DNA of 7,508 nucleotides, taken from contig CACXEL010000178.1 of the NCBI GenBank assembly GCA_902766655.1, positions 1 through 7,508 of the forward strand, read 5' to 3'. How positions within the stretch are numbered: the stretch's first letter is position 1; each line of letters begins with the position of its first letter. The position numbers were made by a program, and so were the translations under genes. This DNA comes from an uncultured Lachnospiraceae bacterium (lineage in GTDB: Bacteria; Bacillota; Clostridia; Lachnospirales; Lachnospiraceae). Of this stretch, positions 1 through 6,634 are shown one piece after another. The notes below the pieces were generated by a model that was not told the origin of the DNA, made no database searches, and worked only from the letters and a program-made list of their open reading frames with translations.

Positions 1-1
1 G

Positions 2-481
2 TCCGTCGAGGAGTTCCGCCAGGTCGTGGACATCGACCTGAACGCCCCCTTCATCGTCTCCAAGGCCGTCATTCCGGGCATGATCGCCAAGGGTCACGGC
101 AAGATCATCAACATCTGCTCCATGATGAGCGAGCTCGGCCGTGAGACCGTCTCCGCTTACGCGGCGGCGAAGGGCGGCCTTAAGATGCTCACGAAGAACA
201 TCTGCTCTGAGTACGGCGAGTACAACATCCAGTGCAACGGTATCGGCCCCGGCTACATCGCCACGCCGCAGACGGCTCCTCTCAGGGAGCGCCAGGCCGA
301 TGGCAGCCGCCATCCTTTCGACCAGTTCATCGTCGCCAAGACGCCTGCCGGCCGTTGGGGCACACCCGAAGACCTCATGGGCCCGGTCGTGTTCCTGGCC
401 TCCGATGCCTCCAACTTCGTGAACGGCCACATTCTCTACGTCGATGGCGGCATCCTCGCCTACATCGGCAAACAACCGTAA
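2..481 (+). CDS. Gluconate 5-dehydrogenase / DhuD-like short-chain dehydrogenase, 5'-truncated by the window edge
   Basis: This is the C-terminal 159 residues of a classical NAD(P)H-dependent SDR; the Rossmann cofactor-binding N-terminus lies before the window. The reading frame is open from base 2, so the GTG at 26 is an internal valine, not a start. The catalytic Ser (119-121, in NICSMMS), Tyr (158-160) and Lys (170-172) form the SDR Ser-x12-Tyr-x3-Lys pattern. GPGYIATP and the VDGGILAYIGKQP tail, as I recall them, match the gluconate 5-dehydrogenase group (5-ketogluconate to gluconate). In streptococci, relatives called DhuD instead act on the ketouronate made from unsaturated glucuronate or galacturonate, and the adjacent GH4 uronidase makes such a role plausible here. 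The position usually Asn in the SDR tetrad is Asp (VDIDLNAPF). Confidence is high for the family and moderate for the substrate. Confidence 0.9.
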   Translation, partial: SVEEFRQVVDIDLNAPFIVSKAVIPGMIAKGHGKIINICSMMSELGRETVSAYAAAKGGLKMLTKNICSEYGEYNIQCNGIGPGYIATPQTAPLRERQADGSRHPFDQFIVAKTPAGRWGTPEDLMGPVVFLASDASNFVNGHILYVDGGILAYIGKQP

Positions 482-670
482 TGCCAAACAGACAGGTCTT
501 CGCTCCTCTCAATCCTCCGGATCCTTCGATTTTTTTCTGAAGGGGCTGCTGTTTCCCGGCAGAAAAAGACTGTATTCTGATACGGAGCTGCGGCGGGAAA
601 AGGAGGAAGGGAACCGTATCGCTGTGCGTTTTCTTGCAGCATATCGTTTTTATATTTTATGGAGTGATGA

Positions 671-1648
671 ATGATGAGAGATATTACCATCGCCTACATC
701 GGCGGCGGCTCCAAGGCCTGGGCCCGCAAATTCATGCAGGACCTGGCTCTGGACGGGGACTTGTGCGGGGAGGTCCGGCTCTATGATATAGACCTCCCGG
801 CCGCGGAGCGGAACCGGGTCATCGGAAATAAGATCCAGGCCAGCTCGAAAGCCAGGTCACGTTTTACCTACATGGTATCCGGCCGGCTGGAGGAAGCCCT
901 CAGGGGGGCAGACTTTGTTCTTATTTCCATCCTCCCCGATACCTTTGCGGAGATGCGGTCCGACGTGCATGCGCCGGAAGCCTATGGCGTCTGGCAGTCG
1001 GTCGGGGATACGGTCGGGCCGGGCGGTGTGCTGAGGGCCCTCCGGACCGTGCCAACCTATGAGAAGTTCGCGGAGGCCATCCGGGAATGCTGCCCGGACG
1101 CCTGGGTCATCAACCTGACCAACCCCATGAGCATCTGTGTGAAGACCCTTTACCGCATTTTTCCGGAAATCAAGGTCTTCGGGTGCTGCCATGAGGTCTT
1201 TCACACCCAGGATTTCCTTTGCTGCGTGCTGAAGGAGATGACAGGTCTGGAGGCGGAGAGAAGGGATATCTATACGGACGCCTCCGGCATCAACCATTTT
1301 ACCTGGATCACGGAGGCCAGGTACCGGGGCACCGATCTCATGGAGCTCATGCCGGCCTTCATGGACAGGTATTTTGAGAGCGGCTACTACGAGCACGGGC
1401 CGGCGGACCAGTGGGAGAGGGATACCTTCGCCTACGGGAACCGGGTGAAGATGGACCTCCTGAGAAGGTACGGAGCCCTGGCCGCGGCAGGGGACAGGCA
1501 CCTGGCAGAGTTCGTGGACAGGAGCTGGTATCTGAAGGATCCGGGGACCGTCAGGAAATGGCATTTCGGACTCACCCCGGAGGAGGCGAAGGCGATCTTT
1601 GATACCATGTGCGGGAACGTGCGGGCCTTTATTCCGGAGCTGTACTGA
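671..1648 (+). CDS. GH4 alpha-galacturonidase-like protein (LplD type), internally shortened
   Basis: GH4 enzymes cleave glycosides by an NAD+- and Mn2+-dependent oxidation/elimination mechanism. Visible parts are the nucleotide-binding IAYIGGGS (residues 7-14), NPMS (151-154), the metal-site cysteine in GCCHE (Cys173), the metal-site histidine in GINHFTW (His209), and AAGDRHLAEF (272-281). VGDTVGPGG and GCCHEVF point to the LplD alpha-galacturonidase branch. The protein has 325 residues whereas the family usually has about 440-480. The sequence follows the family as far as KWHFGLTP (296-303), then goes straight into what resembles the family's extreme C-terminus (EEAKAIFDTM onward). The conserved block between them (the NxPNxGxIxNLP / VVETNA region) is absent with the frame intact. 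ATG671 is preceded by GGAG (661-664, 6-nt gap); ATG674 is an alternative. It lies 189 bp after the SDR. It may be inactive. Confidence 0.85.
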   Translation: MMRDITIAYIGGGSKAWARKFMQDLALDGDLCGEVRLYDIDLPAAERNRVIGNKIQASSKARSRFTYMVSGRLEEALRGADFVLISILPDTFAEMRSDVHAPEAYGVWQSVGDTVGPGGVLRALRTVPTYEKFAEAIRECCPDAWVINLTNPMSICVKTLYRIFPEIKVFGCCHEVFHTQDFLCCVLKEMTGLEAERRDIYTDASGINHFTWITEARYRGTDLMELMPAFMDRYFESGYYEHGPADQWERDTFAYGNRVKMDLLRRYGALAAAGDRHLAEFVDRSWYLKDPGTVRKWHFGLTPEEAKAIFDTMCGNVRAFIPELY

Positions 1649-1660
1649 CGGGTTGAATTC

Positions 1661-1736
1661 TTTGAGAGGCAAGACGGGCCTTTTTTCTCAAAAATCGGTG
1701 GATTTTGAGAAAAAAGGCCCGTCCCTGCCTCTTAAA
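1661..1736. repeat. Intergenic palindromic element, copy 1
   Basis: This is a long hairpin between the GH4 stop and the M16C gene. The outer stem pairs 1661-1670 with 1727-1736 (one G-T pair). A small internal loop follows (1671-1672 / 1724-1726). The main stem pairs 1673-1693 with 1703-1723 without mismatch (21 bp), and two further pairs are possible inside across a bulged A. The left half contains T6 and the right half A6, so there is no T-tract after the stem on the + strand, unlike a textbook intrinsic terminator. The inner 24 bases (1673-1696) match copy 2 (4826-4849) at 23 positions. It is probably a REP/MITE-like repeat that may also stop or stabilise the transcript. No transposase or clear target duplication is visible. 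Confidence 0.85.
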
Positions 1737-1738
1737 GG

Positions 1739-1747
1739 TGCTATAAT
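1739..1747 (+). promoter_or_regulatory. Extended -10 promoter for the M16C peptidase gene
   Basis: TGCTATAAT at 1739-1747 is a perfect extended -10 (TG-n-TATAAT). It begins two bases after the outer stem of palindrome copy 1. The expected -35 region (about 1719-1724) lies inside the palindrome arm and does not resemble TTGACA, so activity would rest on the extended -10. Transcription would begin near 1754, leaving a leader of about 54 nt. GGGAGAG (1798-1804) is the ribosome-binding site for ATG1808. Confidence 0.65.
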
Positions 1748-1807
1748 AAATCCGTCTGTCAATCTTTCAGCGTACATGTCCTTATTTTCCACTATCCGGG
1801 AGAGATC

Positions 1808-4768
1808 ATGAATTTAAATAAAATCAAAAAACTCGGCACCTACGAGATCCAGATCACGGAAGCCCTGCCCGACGTCCATGCGGAGGGCATTCTTCTGCGC
1901 CACAAAAAGACCGGCGCCCGCGTCGTCCTCATGCCCTGCAGGGACGACAATAAGGTCTTTAACATCGCTTTCAGAACACCGCCCACAGATTCCACCGGCG
2001 TTGCTCATATCGTGGAGCACACCGTTTTGTGCGGGTCCGAGAAATACCCGCTGAAGGATCCCTTCGTCGAGCTGGTCAAGGGTTCCCTCAACACCTTCCT
2101 GAACGCCATCACTTATCCGGACAAGACCATGTATCCGGTGGCTTCCACCAACGATACAGACTTCAGGAACCTCATGAGCGTCTACCTGGATGCGGTATTT
2201 CACCCCAACATCTATAAGGAGGAGAAGATCTTCCGCCAGGAGGGGTGGCACTACGAGCTGGAGAGCCCCGAGGACGAGCTCCGGTATAACGGCGTCGTCT
2301 ACAACGAGATGAAGGGTGCCTTCTCCTCTGTCGACGAATATCTCGAGCACGTCATCTTCAACGCGCTCTTCCCGGATACGGCCTACGGCGTCGAGTCCGG
2401 CGGCGACCCGGCGTTCATCCCCACCCTGACCTACGAGGCTTACCTGGACTTCCACAGACGCTACTACCATCCGTCGAACAGTTATATTTTCCTCTACGGC
2501 GACCTTGACATGGCGGACACCCTGGCCTTCATCGACCGGGAATACCTGAGCCACTATGACTATGCCCCGGTGGATTCCACCATCGGCCTGCAGAAGCCCT
2601 TCAAGCGCTTCAGGCGGCTGGTCGACGTCTACCCGGTCTCCGAGGAGGAGCCCGTCCGCAACAACAGCTACCTCACCTGGCATGTGGTCACGGGGAATCC
2701 CTTCGACATCCGGGAAATGATCGCCTTTGAGGTCCTGGAGTACGCCCTCTTCTCCATGCCCGGAGCGCCCATCAAGCAGGCCCTCCTGAACGCGGGGATC
2801 GGCAAGGACGTGGAGGCCAGCTACAGCGACGGCATCCTGCAGCCGTATTTTTCCGTTACCGTCAAGAACGCCTCGGCTTCCCGCGAGAAGGATTTCGTGC
2901 GCATCATCCGCGAATGCCTGGCGGAGCAGGCGGAGAAGGGGATCAGCCGGAACGCCCTGATGGCAGGCATCAATTCCCTGGACTTCCATTTCCGGGAGGC
3001 TGATTTCGGGACCTATCCCAAGGGACTCATGTACTCCCTGGACCTCTTCGACACATGGCTCTACGACGACAATCAGCCCTTCAATGCCCTGAAGCAGCTG
3101 GACGCCTACGAGTATCTCCGCAAGGCGGTGGACGAGGGGTATTTTGAGGGACTTATCAGGGAGAAACTGCTAGACAACCAGTTCGGCGCGGTCGTCATTT
3201 TAAAGCCCAAAAAGGGTCTGGCATCCGCGCGCGAGGAGGAGACTGCCGGGAAACTGGCCGCCTACAAGGCTTCCCTGAGCCCGGAGGAGATTGAGGCCCT
3301 GGTGGCGGGGACCAAAGCCCTCCGCGCCTACCAGGAGGAGGAGGACGGTCCGGACAAGCTGGCCTGCCTGCCCATGCTCAAGAGAAGCGACCTTAAGAGG
3401 GAGTGCCGTAAGAACTCCAACATTGCCCGAAAGCTCAAGGATCCCGAGGGGGAGAGCCTTCGCGTCCACCCGACGATCGTCTACCACAATGCGGAGACCA
3501 CCGGCATCGGTTACCTGGAGCTGCTCTGGGACGTGAGCCGGATCCCGGAGGAGCTGATCCCGGACCTGGGTCTTCTGCGGTCCTTCCTGGGGCTTGTGGA
3601 CACGGGCAGCCACTCCTACACCGAGCTCAGCAATATCATCAATATAGAGACGGGAGGCATCAGCCCCAGCATTACCAACATCCAGAAGGCTGAGGACAGG
3701 AGCCAGTACACTTTCTACTTCAGCATACGGGCCAAGGCCCTTTACGGCCGCTTCGACAAGGTCATGGAGCTGACCCGGGAAATGATAACCGACTCCCGCT
3801 TTGACGATGAAAAACGGCTCCGCGAGATCCTCTCCAGGGCCAAGAGCCAGATCCGCATGAGCATGCAGCGGAGCGGAAGCTCGACGGCGGCCACCAGGGC
3901 TATAGCATACTTCTCCTCCCAGGACGCCATGGCAGAAAAGCTCGGCGGCTTCTCCTTCTACAGGACCGTCAAGGAGTACGAGGAGCATTTCGACAGGCAC
4001 AAAGCCCGGCTCCGCGCCAACATGGAACGCCTGATGAAGGCGGTCTTTGATCCTGCCTTCCTCACGGTCAGCTTCACCTGCGAGAAGGAGGGCAGACCTT
4101 ATCTCGAGAAGAGCCTTCCGGATATCATCCGTGACATGCCCGTCAGCGAATTCGCCGGCTTCCCGGCAGTGCGGGTCGCGCCCCTGGGCAGGCTCAACGA
4201 AGGCTTCAAGACGGCCGGCCAGGTCCAATTCGTGGCCCAGTGCGGCTCCTGCGGGGACATGTTCGAGGAATATCCCGGCGCCTTCGTCATCCTGCGGCAG
4301 ATCATGGGGCTGGATTACCTGTGGCAGAACATCCGCGTGAAGGGCGGCGCATACGGGTGCTCGGGCAGCTTCCGGAGCGACGGGTGCATCATTTTCACAT
4401 CCTACCGCGACCCCCATCTGAAGAACACCCTGGAGGTCTACGCAGGGATCCCGGAGTATCTGAGGAGCTTTACGGCTGACGAGCAGACCATGACCAAGTA
4501 CATCATCGGCACATTGAGCATGATCGATACGCCGCTCACACCCTCCCTGTCAGGCTCTGTCGCCATGCAGTTCTACCTGGCAGGCCAGTCACTCTCGGAG
4601 GTCCAGAGGACCCGCGATCAGATCCTGGACGCGACAGACGAGGACATCCGGGCCCTGGCGCCCTATGTGGAGGCGGCCCTGAAGCAGAATTATATCTGCG
4701 TCGTGGGCAGCGAGGGCGCGATCGAGCGGGATAAGGATGTGTTCGGGAACCTGGAGAATCTGCTGTAA
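1808..4768 (+). CDS. M16C-family zinc metallopeptidase (presequence protease / insulinase type)
   Basis: This is a 986-residue member of the pitrilysin/insulinase superfamily, subfamily M16C, related to PreP/Cym1, which degrade peptides inside a closed two-half chamber. The inverted zinc motif HIVEH is at residues 67-71 (ligands His67 and His71, base Glu70). The distal ligand is Glu167 in GVVYNEMKG. SEKYPLKDPF and NAITYPDKTMYP are typical of the group. The C-terminal half carries the conserved Arg/Tyr pair, Arg843 and Tyr849, in RVKGGAYG. The length fits an intact PreP-like enzyme with two halves joined by an M16C-associated linker. There is no signal peptide, so it is probably cytoplasmic and involved in peptide turnover. 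ATG1808 has GGGAG 5 nt upstream. The gene has its own promoter and is bracketed by the two related palindromes. The substrate cannot be read from the sequence. Confidence 0.95.
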   Translation: MNLNKIKKLGTYEIQITEALPDVHAEGILLRHKKTGARVVLMPCRDDNKVFNIAFRTPPTDSTGVAHIVEHTVLCGSEKYPLKDPFVELVKGSLNTFLNAITYPDKTMYPVASTNDTDFRNLMSVYLDAVFHPNIYKEEKIFRQEGWHYELESPEDELRYNGVVYNEMKGAFSSVDEYLEHVIFNALFPDTAYGVESGGDPAFIPTLTYEAYLDFHRRYYHPSNSYIFLYGDLDMADTLAFIDREYLSHYDYAPVDSTIGLQKPFKRFRRLVDVYPVSEEEPVRNNSYLTWHVVTGNPFDIREMIAFEVLEYALFSMPGAPIKQALLNAGIGKDVEASYSDGILQPYFSVTVKNASASREKDFVRIIRECLAEQAEKGISRNALMAGINSLDFHFREADFGTYPKGLMYSLDLFDTWLYDDNQPFNALKQLDAYEYLRKAVDEGYFEGLIREKLLDNQFGAVVILKPKKGLASAREEETAGKLAAYKASLSPEEIEALVAGTKALRAYQEEEDGPDKLACLPMLKRSDLKRECRKNSNIARKLKDPEGESLRVHPTIVYHNAETTGIGYLELLWDVSRIPEELIPDLGLLRSFLGLVDTGSHSYTELSNIINIETGGISPSITNIQKAEDRSQYTFYFSIRAKALYGRFDKVMELTREMITDSRFDDEKRLREILSRAKSQIRMSMQRSGSSTAATRAIAYFSSQDAMAEKLGGFSFYRTVKEYEEHFDRHKARLRANMERLMKAVFDPAFLTVSFTCEKEGRPYLEKSLPDIIRDMPVSEFAGFPAVRVAPLGRLNEGFKTAGQVQFVAQCGSCGDMFEEYPGAFVILRQIMGLDYLWQNIRVKGGAYGCSGSFRSDGCIIFTSYRDPHLKNTLEVYAGIPEYLRSFTADEQTMTKYIIGTLSMIDTPLTPSLSGSVAMQFYLAGQSLSEVQRTRDQILDATDEDIRALAPYVEAALKQNYICVVGSEGAIERDKDVFGNLENLL

Positions 4769-4807
4769 TTCTTTGGAAATAAAGACGCTTCGGGAAGCAG
4801 CAAGGGT

Positions 4808-4892
4808 CCTTTTTTGAGAATCAGGGACGGTCCTTTTTTCTCAAAAATCATCATTTTGAGAAAAAAGGACCGTCCCTGATTCTCAAAAAAGG
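4808..4892. repeat. Intergenic palindromic element, copy 2 (perfect 39-bp stem)
   Basis: Bases 4808-4846 pair with 4854-4892 without a mismatch, leaving a 7-nt loop (4847-4853, ATCATCA). The element is nested: GGTCCTTTTTT occurs twice in the left arm (4805-4815 and 4829-4839), once followed by GAGAA and once by CTCAA, and the right arm mirrors this. The inner core is the same as in copy 1, with a compensatory pair change (T4831-A4869 here, G1678-C1718 there). It ends 39 bases before the era start. No T-tract follows the stem, so ordinary termination of the upstream transcript is uncertain. In RNA it would form a very stable hairpin and a possible RNase III target. Confidence 0.9.
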
Positions 4893-4931
4893 TCTCTGCC
4901 TGTATCTCGGAACGAACGGAGAAGAAATACT

Positions 4932-5840
4932 ATGTATAAATCCGGCTACGCCACCATCATCGGGCGACCCAATGTGGGCAAGTCCACCCTGATGAACCAT
5001 ATGATCGGGCAGAAGATCGCCATCACGAGCAAGCGGCCGCAGACCACCCGGAACCGGATCGAGACGGTCCTGACCACAAAAGAGGGACAGATCGTCTTTC
5101 TGGACACGCCCGGCATGATCCGGAGGACCGAAAACAAGCTGGGAGACTACCTCATGGACGTCTCCACATCCACCATCGCCGACGCGGACGTGATACTCTG
5201 GCTGATCGATCCGTCTACCTACATCGGAGAAGGCGATAAACAGATCGCCGAGCTCCTGAAAAAGTCCGGGAAGCCGGTCATCCTGGTCATCAACAAGACG
5301 GATACCATCGACAAGGCCCATATCCGGACCGTCATCCTCGCCTGGGAAAAGGTGCTTTCGTTCGCGGACGTCGTGGCTGTGTCCGCCCTCCGGAATACCA
5401 ACGTCGACGCTGTGGTGGAGAGCATTCTCCGCCTTCTTCCGGAAGGCCCCCAGTACTACGACGAGGAGACGGTGACTGACCAGAATATGCGCCAGATCGC
5501 CTCGGAGATCATCCGCGAGAAGGCCCTGCGCGCCCTGAACGAGGAGGTTCCCCACGGCATCGCCGTAGTGATCGACACCTACAAGGAGGAGCCGGGGCTC
5601 ACCCGGATCGAGGCCACCATCATCACCGAGAAGGATTCCCACAAGGGCATCATCATCGGCAAAGGCGGATCCATGCTCAAGCGCATCGGGACCGCGGCCC
5701 GCATCGACCTGGAGGAGATGACGGACACCAAGGTCTTCCTCAAGCTATTTGTCAAGGTCAGAAAGAACTGGCGTGACAACGAGGGAGACCTCAGGGATTT
5801 CGGCTATGAGAGGAAGAAGGAAGGCGGAAAACGCCGCTGA
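4932..5840 (+). CDS. era: GTPase Era
   Basis: Era is an essential GTPase that binds 16S rRNA near its 3' end during 30S subunit maturation. The 302-residue length is normal. The G1 P-loop is GRPNVGKST (11-19), G3 is DTPG (58-61), G4 is NKTD (121-124) and G5 is SAL (151-153). RPQTTRNR (35-42) is the switch I region typical of Era. The C-terminal KH domain shows the RNA-binding loop IIGKGG (241-246) and the FVKVRKNWR segment. The tail ends in a basic ERKKEGGKRR, slightly longer than I expect, and this stretch recurs as DNA downstream. GGAGAAG (4918-4924) lies 7 nt before the ATG. No promoter is evident between the palindrome and the gene, so expression may come from readthrough or from inside the M16C gene. 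It is followed by recO, a common pairing. Confidence 0.98.
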   Translation: MYKSGYATIIGRPNVGKSTLMNHMIGQKIAITSKRPQTTRNRIETVLTTKEGQIVFLDTPGMIRRTENKLGDYLMDVSTSTIADADVILWLIDPSTYIGEGDKQIAELLKKSGKPVILVINKTDTIDKAHIRTVILAWEKVLSFADVVAVSALRNTNVDAVVESILRLLPEGPQYYDEETVTDQNMRQIASEIIREKALRALNEEVPHGIAVVIDTYKEEPGLTRIEATIITEKDSHKGIIIGKGGSMLKRIGTAARIDLEEMTDTKVFLKLFVKVRKNWRDNEGDLRDFGYERKKEGGKRR

Positions 5841-5888
5841 ATCCTCTTCGGCGAGGTCAAAGGAAGACTGACCCGTCTGAGAAAAACA

Positions 5889-5930
5889 ATTCTGCCTGTG
5901 AAAGAAAGAAGGAGGGCGGAAACCGCCGCT
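5889..5930 (+). repeat. Diverged second copy of the era 3' end
   Basis: This spacer segment aligns without gaps to the last part of era (5797-5838), offset by 92 bp, with about 34 of 42 positions identical. The final 24 bases (5907-5930 versus 5815-5838) differ at only two. Read in the phase that corresponds to era, the copy encodes ERKKEGGNRR against ERKKEGGKRR in Era, and three codon differences are synonymous. It has no start codon in that phase and is not a gene. It now supplies the Shine-Dalgarno and hairpin upstream of recO. A partial duplication or recombination with another era allele is inferred. Confidence 0.75.
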
Positions 5931-5937
5931 TTGTTCT
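5911..5937 (+). promoter_or_regulatory. recO ribosome-binding region with hairpin between Shine-Dalgarno and ATG
   Basis: GGAGG (5911-5915) is the only purine-rich ribosome-binding sequence near recO, yet it ends 22 nt before ATG5938, well beyond usual spacing. GGCGG (5915-5919) can pair with CCGCC (5923-5927) across an AAA loop. Folding would shorten the effective distance to about 10 nt while sequestering one G of the Shine-Dalgarno. The 10 bases just before ATG have no Shine-Dalgarno. An in-frame stop at 5899-5901 with no start codon in between rules out an upstream start. Confidence 0.5.
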
Positions 5938-6591
5938 ATGGATGCGATCGAGCTTACGGGCGTCGTGCTATTGGTGCAGCCCATCGGTGAATATGACAGG
6001 AGGGTGGTGATCCTGACCCGGGAGCGCGGAAAGATCACGGCTTTCGCCCGCGGAGCCCGCAGGGTCAACTCATCCCTGCTGGCTGCCACACGCCCTTTTG
6101 TCTTTGGCCGTTTCACCCTCTATGAGGGGAGAAATGCCTACACACTGACTGCCGTATCCGTCACCGCCTATTTCAACGAGCTCAGCGCCATGAGCCCCGG
6201 CGTCTACTACGGTTTTTATTTCCTGGAGCTGGCCTCCTATTACGGGCAGGAGGGCATGATGGCGGAGGGCATGGTGAACCTTCTCTATGTGACCTTCCGG
6301 GCCGTGATCAGGAATTCCGTTCCGCTTCCCCTCCTGAGAAGAATATACGAATGCCGGCTCATGGCCGAGAACGGTGATTTCGCCCTTCCTGACGAGACGG
6401 GAGGACTGGACGAGGCGGCCGTCTACGCGCTGGGGTTCGCGGCCGGGTGTCCGATCGCGGCGCTGTACTCATTTTCCCTGTCCAGGGAGGCAGAGGCGGA
6501 CTTCACTGCCTGCGTAAAAAAACAGCTGGCGCGCTGCGTGGACAGGAAAATGAAGAGCCTGGAGATGCTGACCCTCATGAGCCGGGAATAA
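5938..6591 (+). CDS. recO: DNA repair protein RecO (short form)
   Basis: RecO anneals single strands and, with RecR, loads RecA onto SSB-coated DNA in RecF-pathway recombination and gap repair. The N-terminal OB-fold region is clear: ELTGVVLLVQPIGEYDRRV (5-23), then TRERGKITAFARGARR (27-42) and NSSLLAATRPF (44-54). The helical C-terminal part ends in the family-typical VDRKMKSLEML (201-211). The protein has 217 residues, whereas Firmicutes RecO is usually about 240-260. The stretch where relatives carry a four-cysteine zinc module reads MAENGDFALPDETGGLDEAA (142-161) with no CxxC, so the module seems deleted. E. coli RecO also lacks zinc, so this need not abolish function. It lies 97 bp after era and is probably co-transcribed. 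The start is fixed by the N-terminal match and the upstream in-frame stop. Confidence 0.95.
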   Translation: MDAIELTGVVLLVQPIGEYDRRVVILTRERGKITAFARGARRVNSSLLAATRPFVFGRFTLYEGRNAYTLTAVSVTAYFNELSAMSPGVYYGFYFLELASYYGQEGMMAEGMVNLLYVTFRAVIRNSVPLPLLRRIYECRLMAENGDFALPDETGGLDEAAVYALGFAAGCPIAALYSFSLSREAEADFTACVKKQLARCVDRKMKSLEMLTLMSRE

Positions 6592-6596
6592 TGCTC

Positions 6597-6626
6597 TTTA
6601 CATGACAGGGGTATTTCGGGTATAAT
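6597..6626 (+). promoter_or_regulatory. Sigma-A-type promoter for the lipoprotein-glyS unit
   Basis: TTTACA (6597-6602, -35, 5 of 6 consensus) and TATAAT (6621-6626, perfect -10) are separated by 18 bp, just downstream of the recO stop. Transcription would start near 6633, giving a leader of about 77 nt before ATG6710. No terminator is visible between recO and this promoter, so readthrough from era-recO could add to expression. Confidence 0.75.
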
Positions 6627-6634
6627 GGCAGTTA

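Noticed and set aside
529..546. Possible terminator after the SDR gene (CCTTC / GAAGG around a T7)
   Set aside because: The T-tract is in the loop rather than after a stem and the stem is only 5 bp.
579..620. 7-bp inverted repeat GATACGG / CCGTATC with 28-bp spacing upstream of the GH4 gene
   Set aside because: Arms of this length and spacing arise by chance in a 189-bp gap, and no promoter is convincingly placed next to it. A LacI-type operator would normally have closer arms.
651..656. TATATT as a -10 for the GH4 gene
   Set aside because: The start point would fall within or after the Shine-Dalgarno at 661-664, and no -35 is found at 16-18 bp.
857..1672. Minus-strand 271-codon frame opposite the GH4 gene
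   Set aside because: Shadow frame: no motifs, and the + strand has clear GH4 signatures over the same bases.
1814..2989. Long antisense open frames opposite the M16C gene (1814-2989 and 3200-4417, minus strand)
   Set aside because: Low-complexity translations without recognisable motifs, opposite a clear conserved protein. GC-rich codon use on the + strand readily leaves open antisense frames.
4856..4884. TTGAGA in the right arm of copy 2 as a -35 for era
   Set aside because: The sequence 17-18 bp downstream (ATTCTC/TTCTCA) is a poor -10.
4851..5642. Minus-strand 263-codon frame opposite era
   Set aside because: It starts within era and ends in the palindrome, has no family resemblance and is a shadow of the era reading frame.
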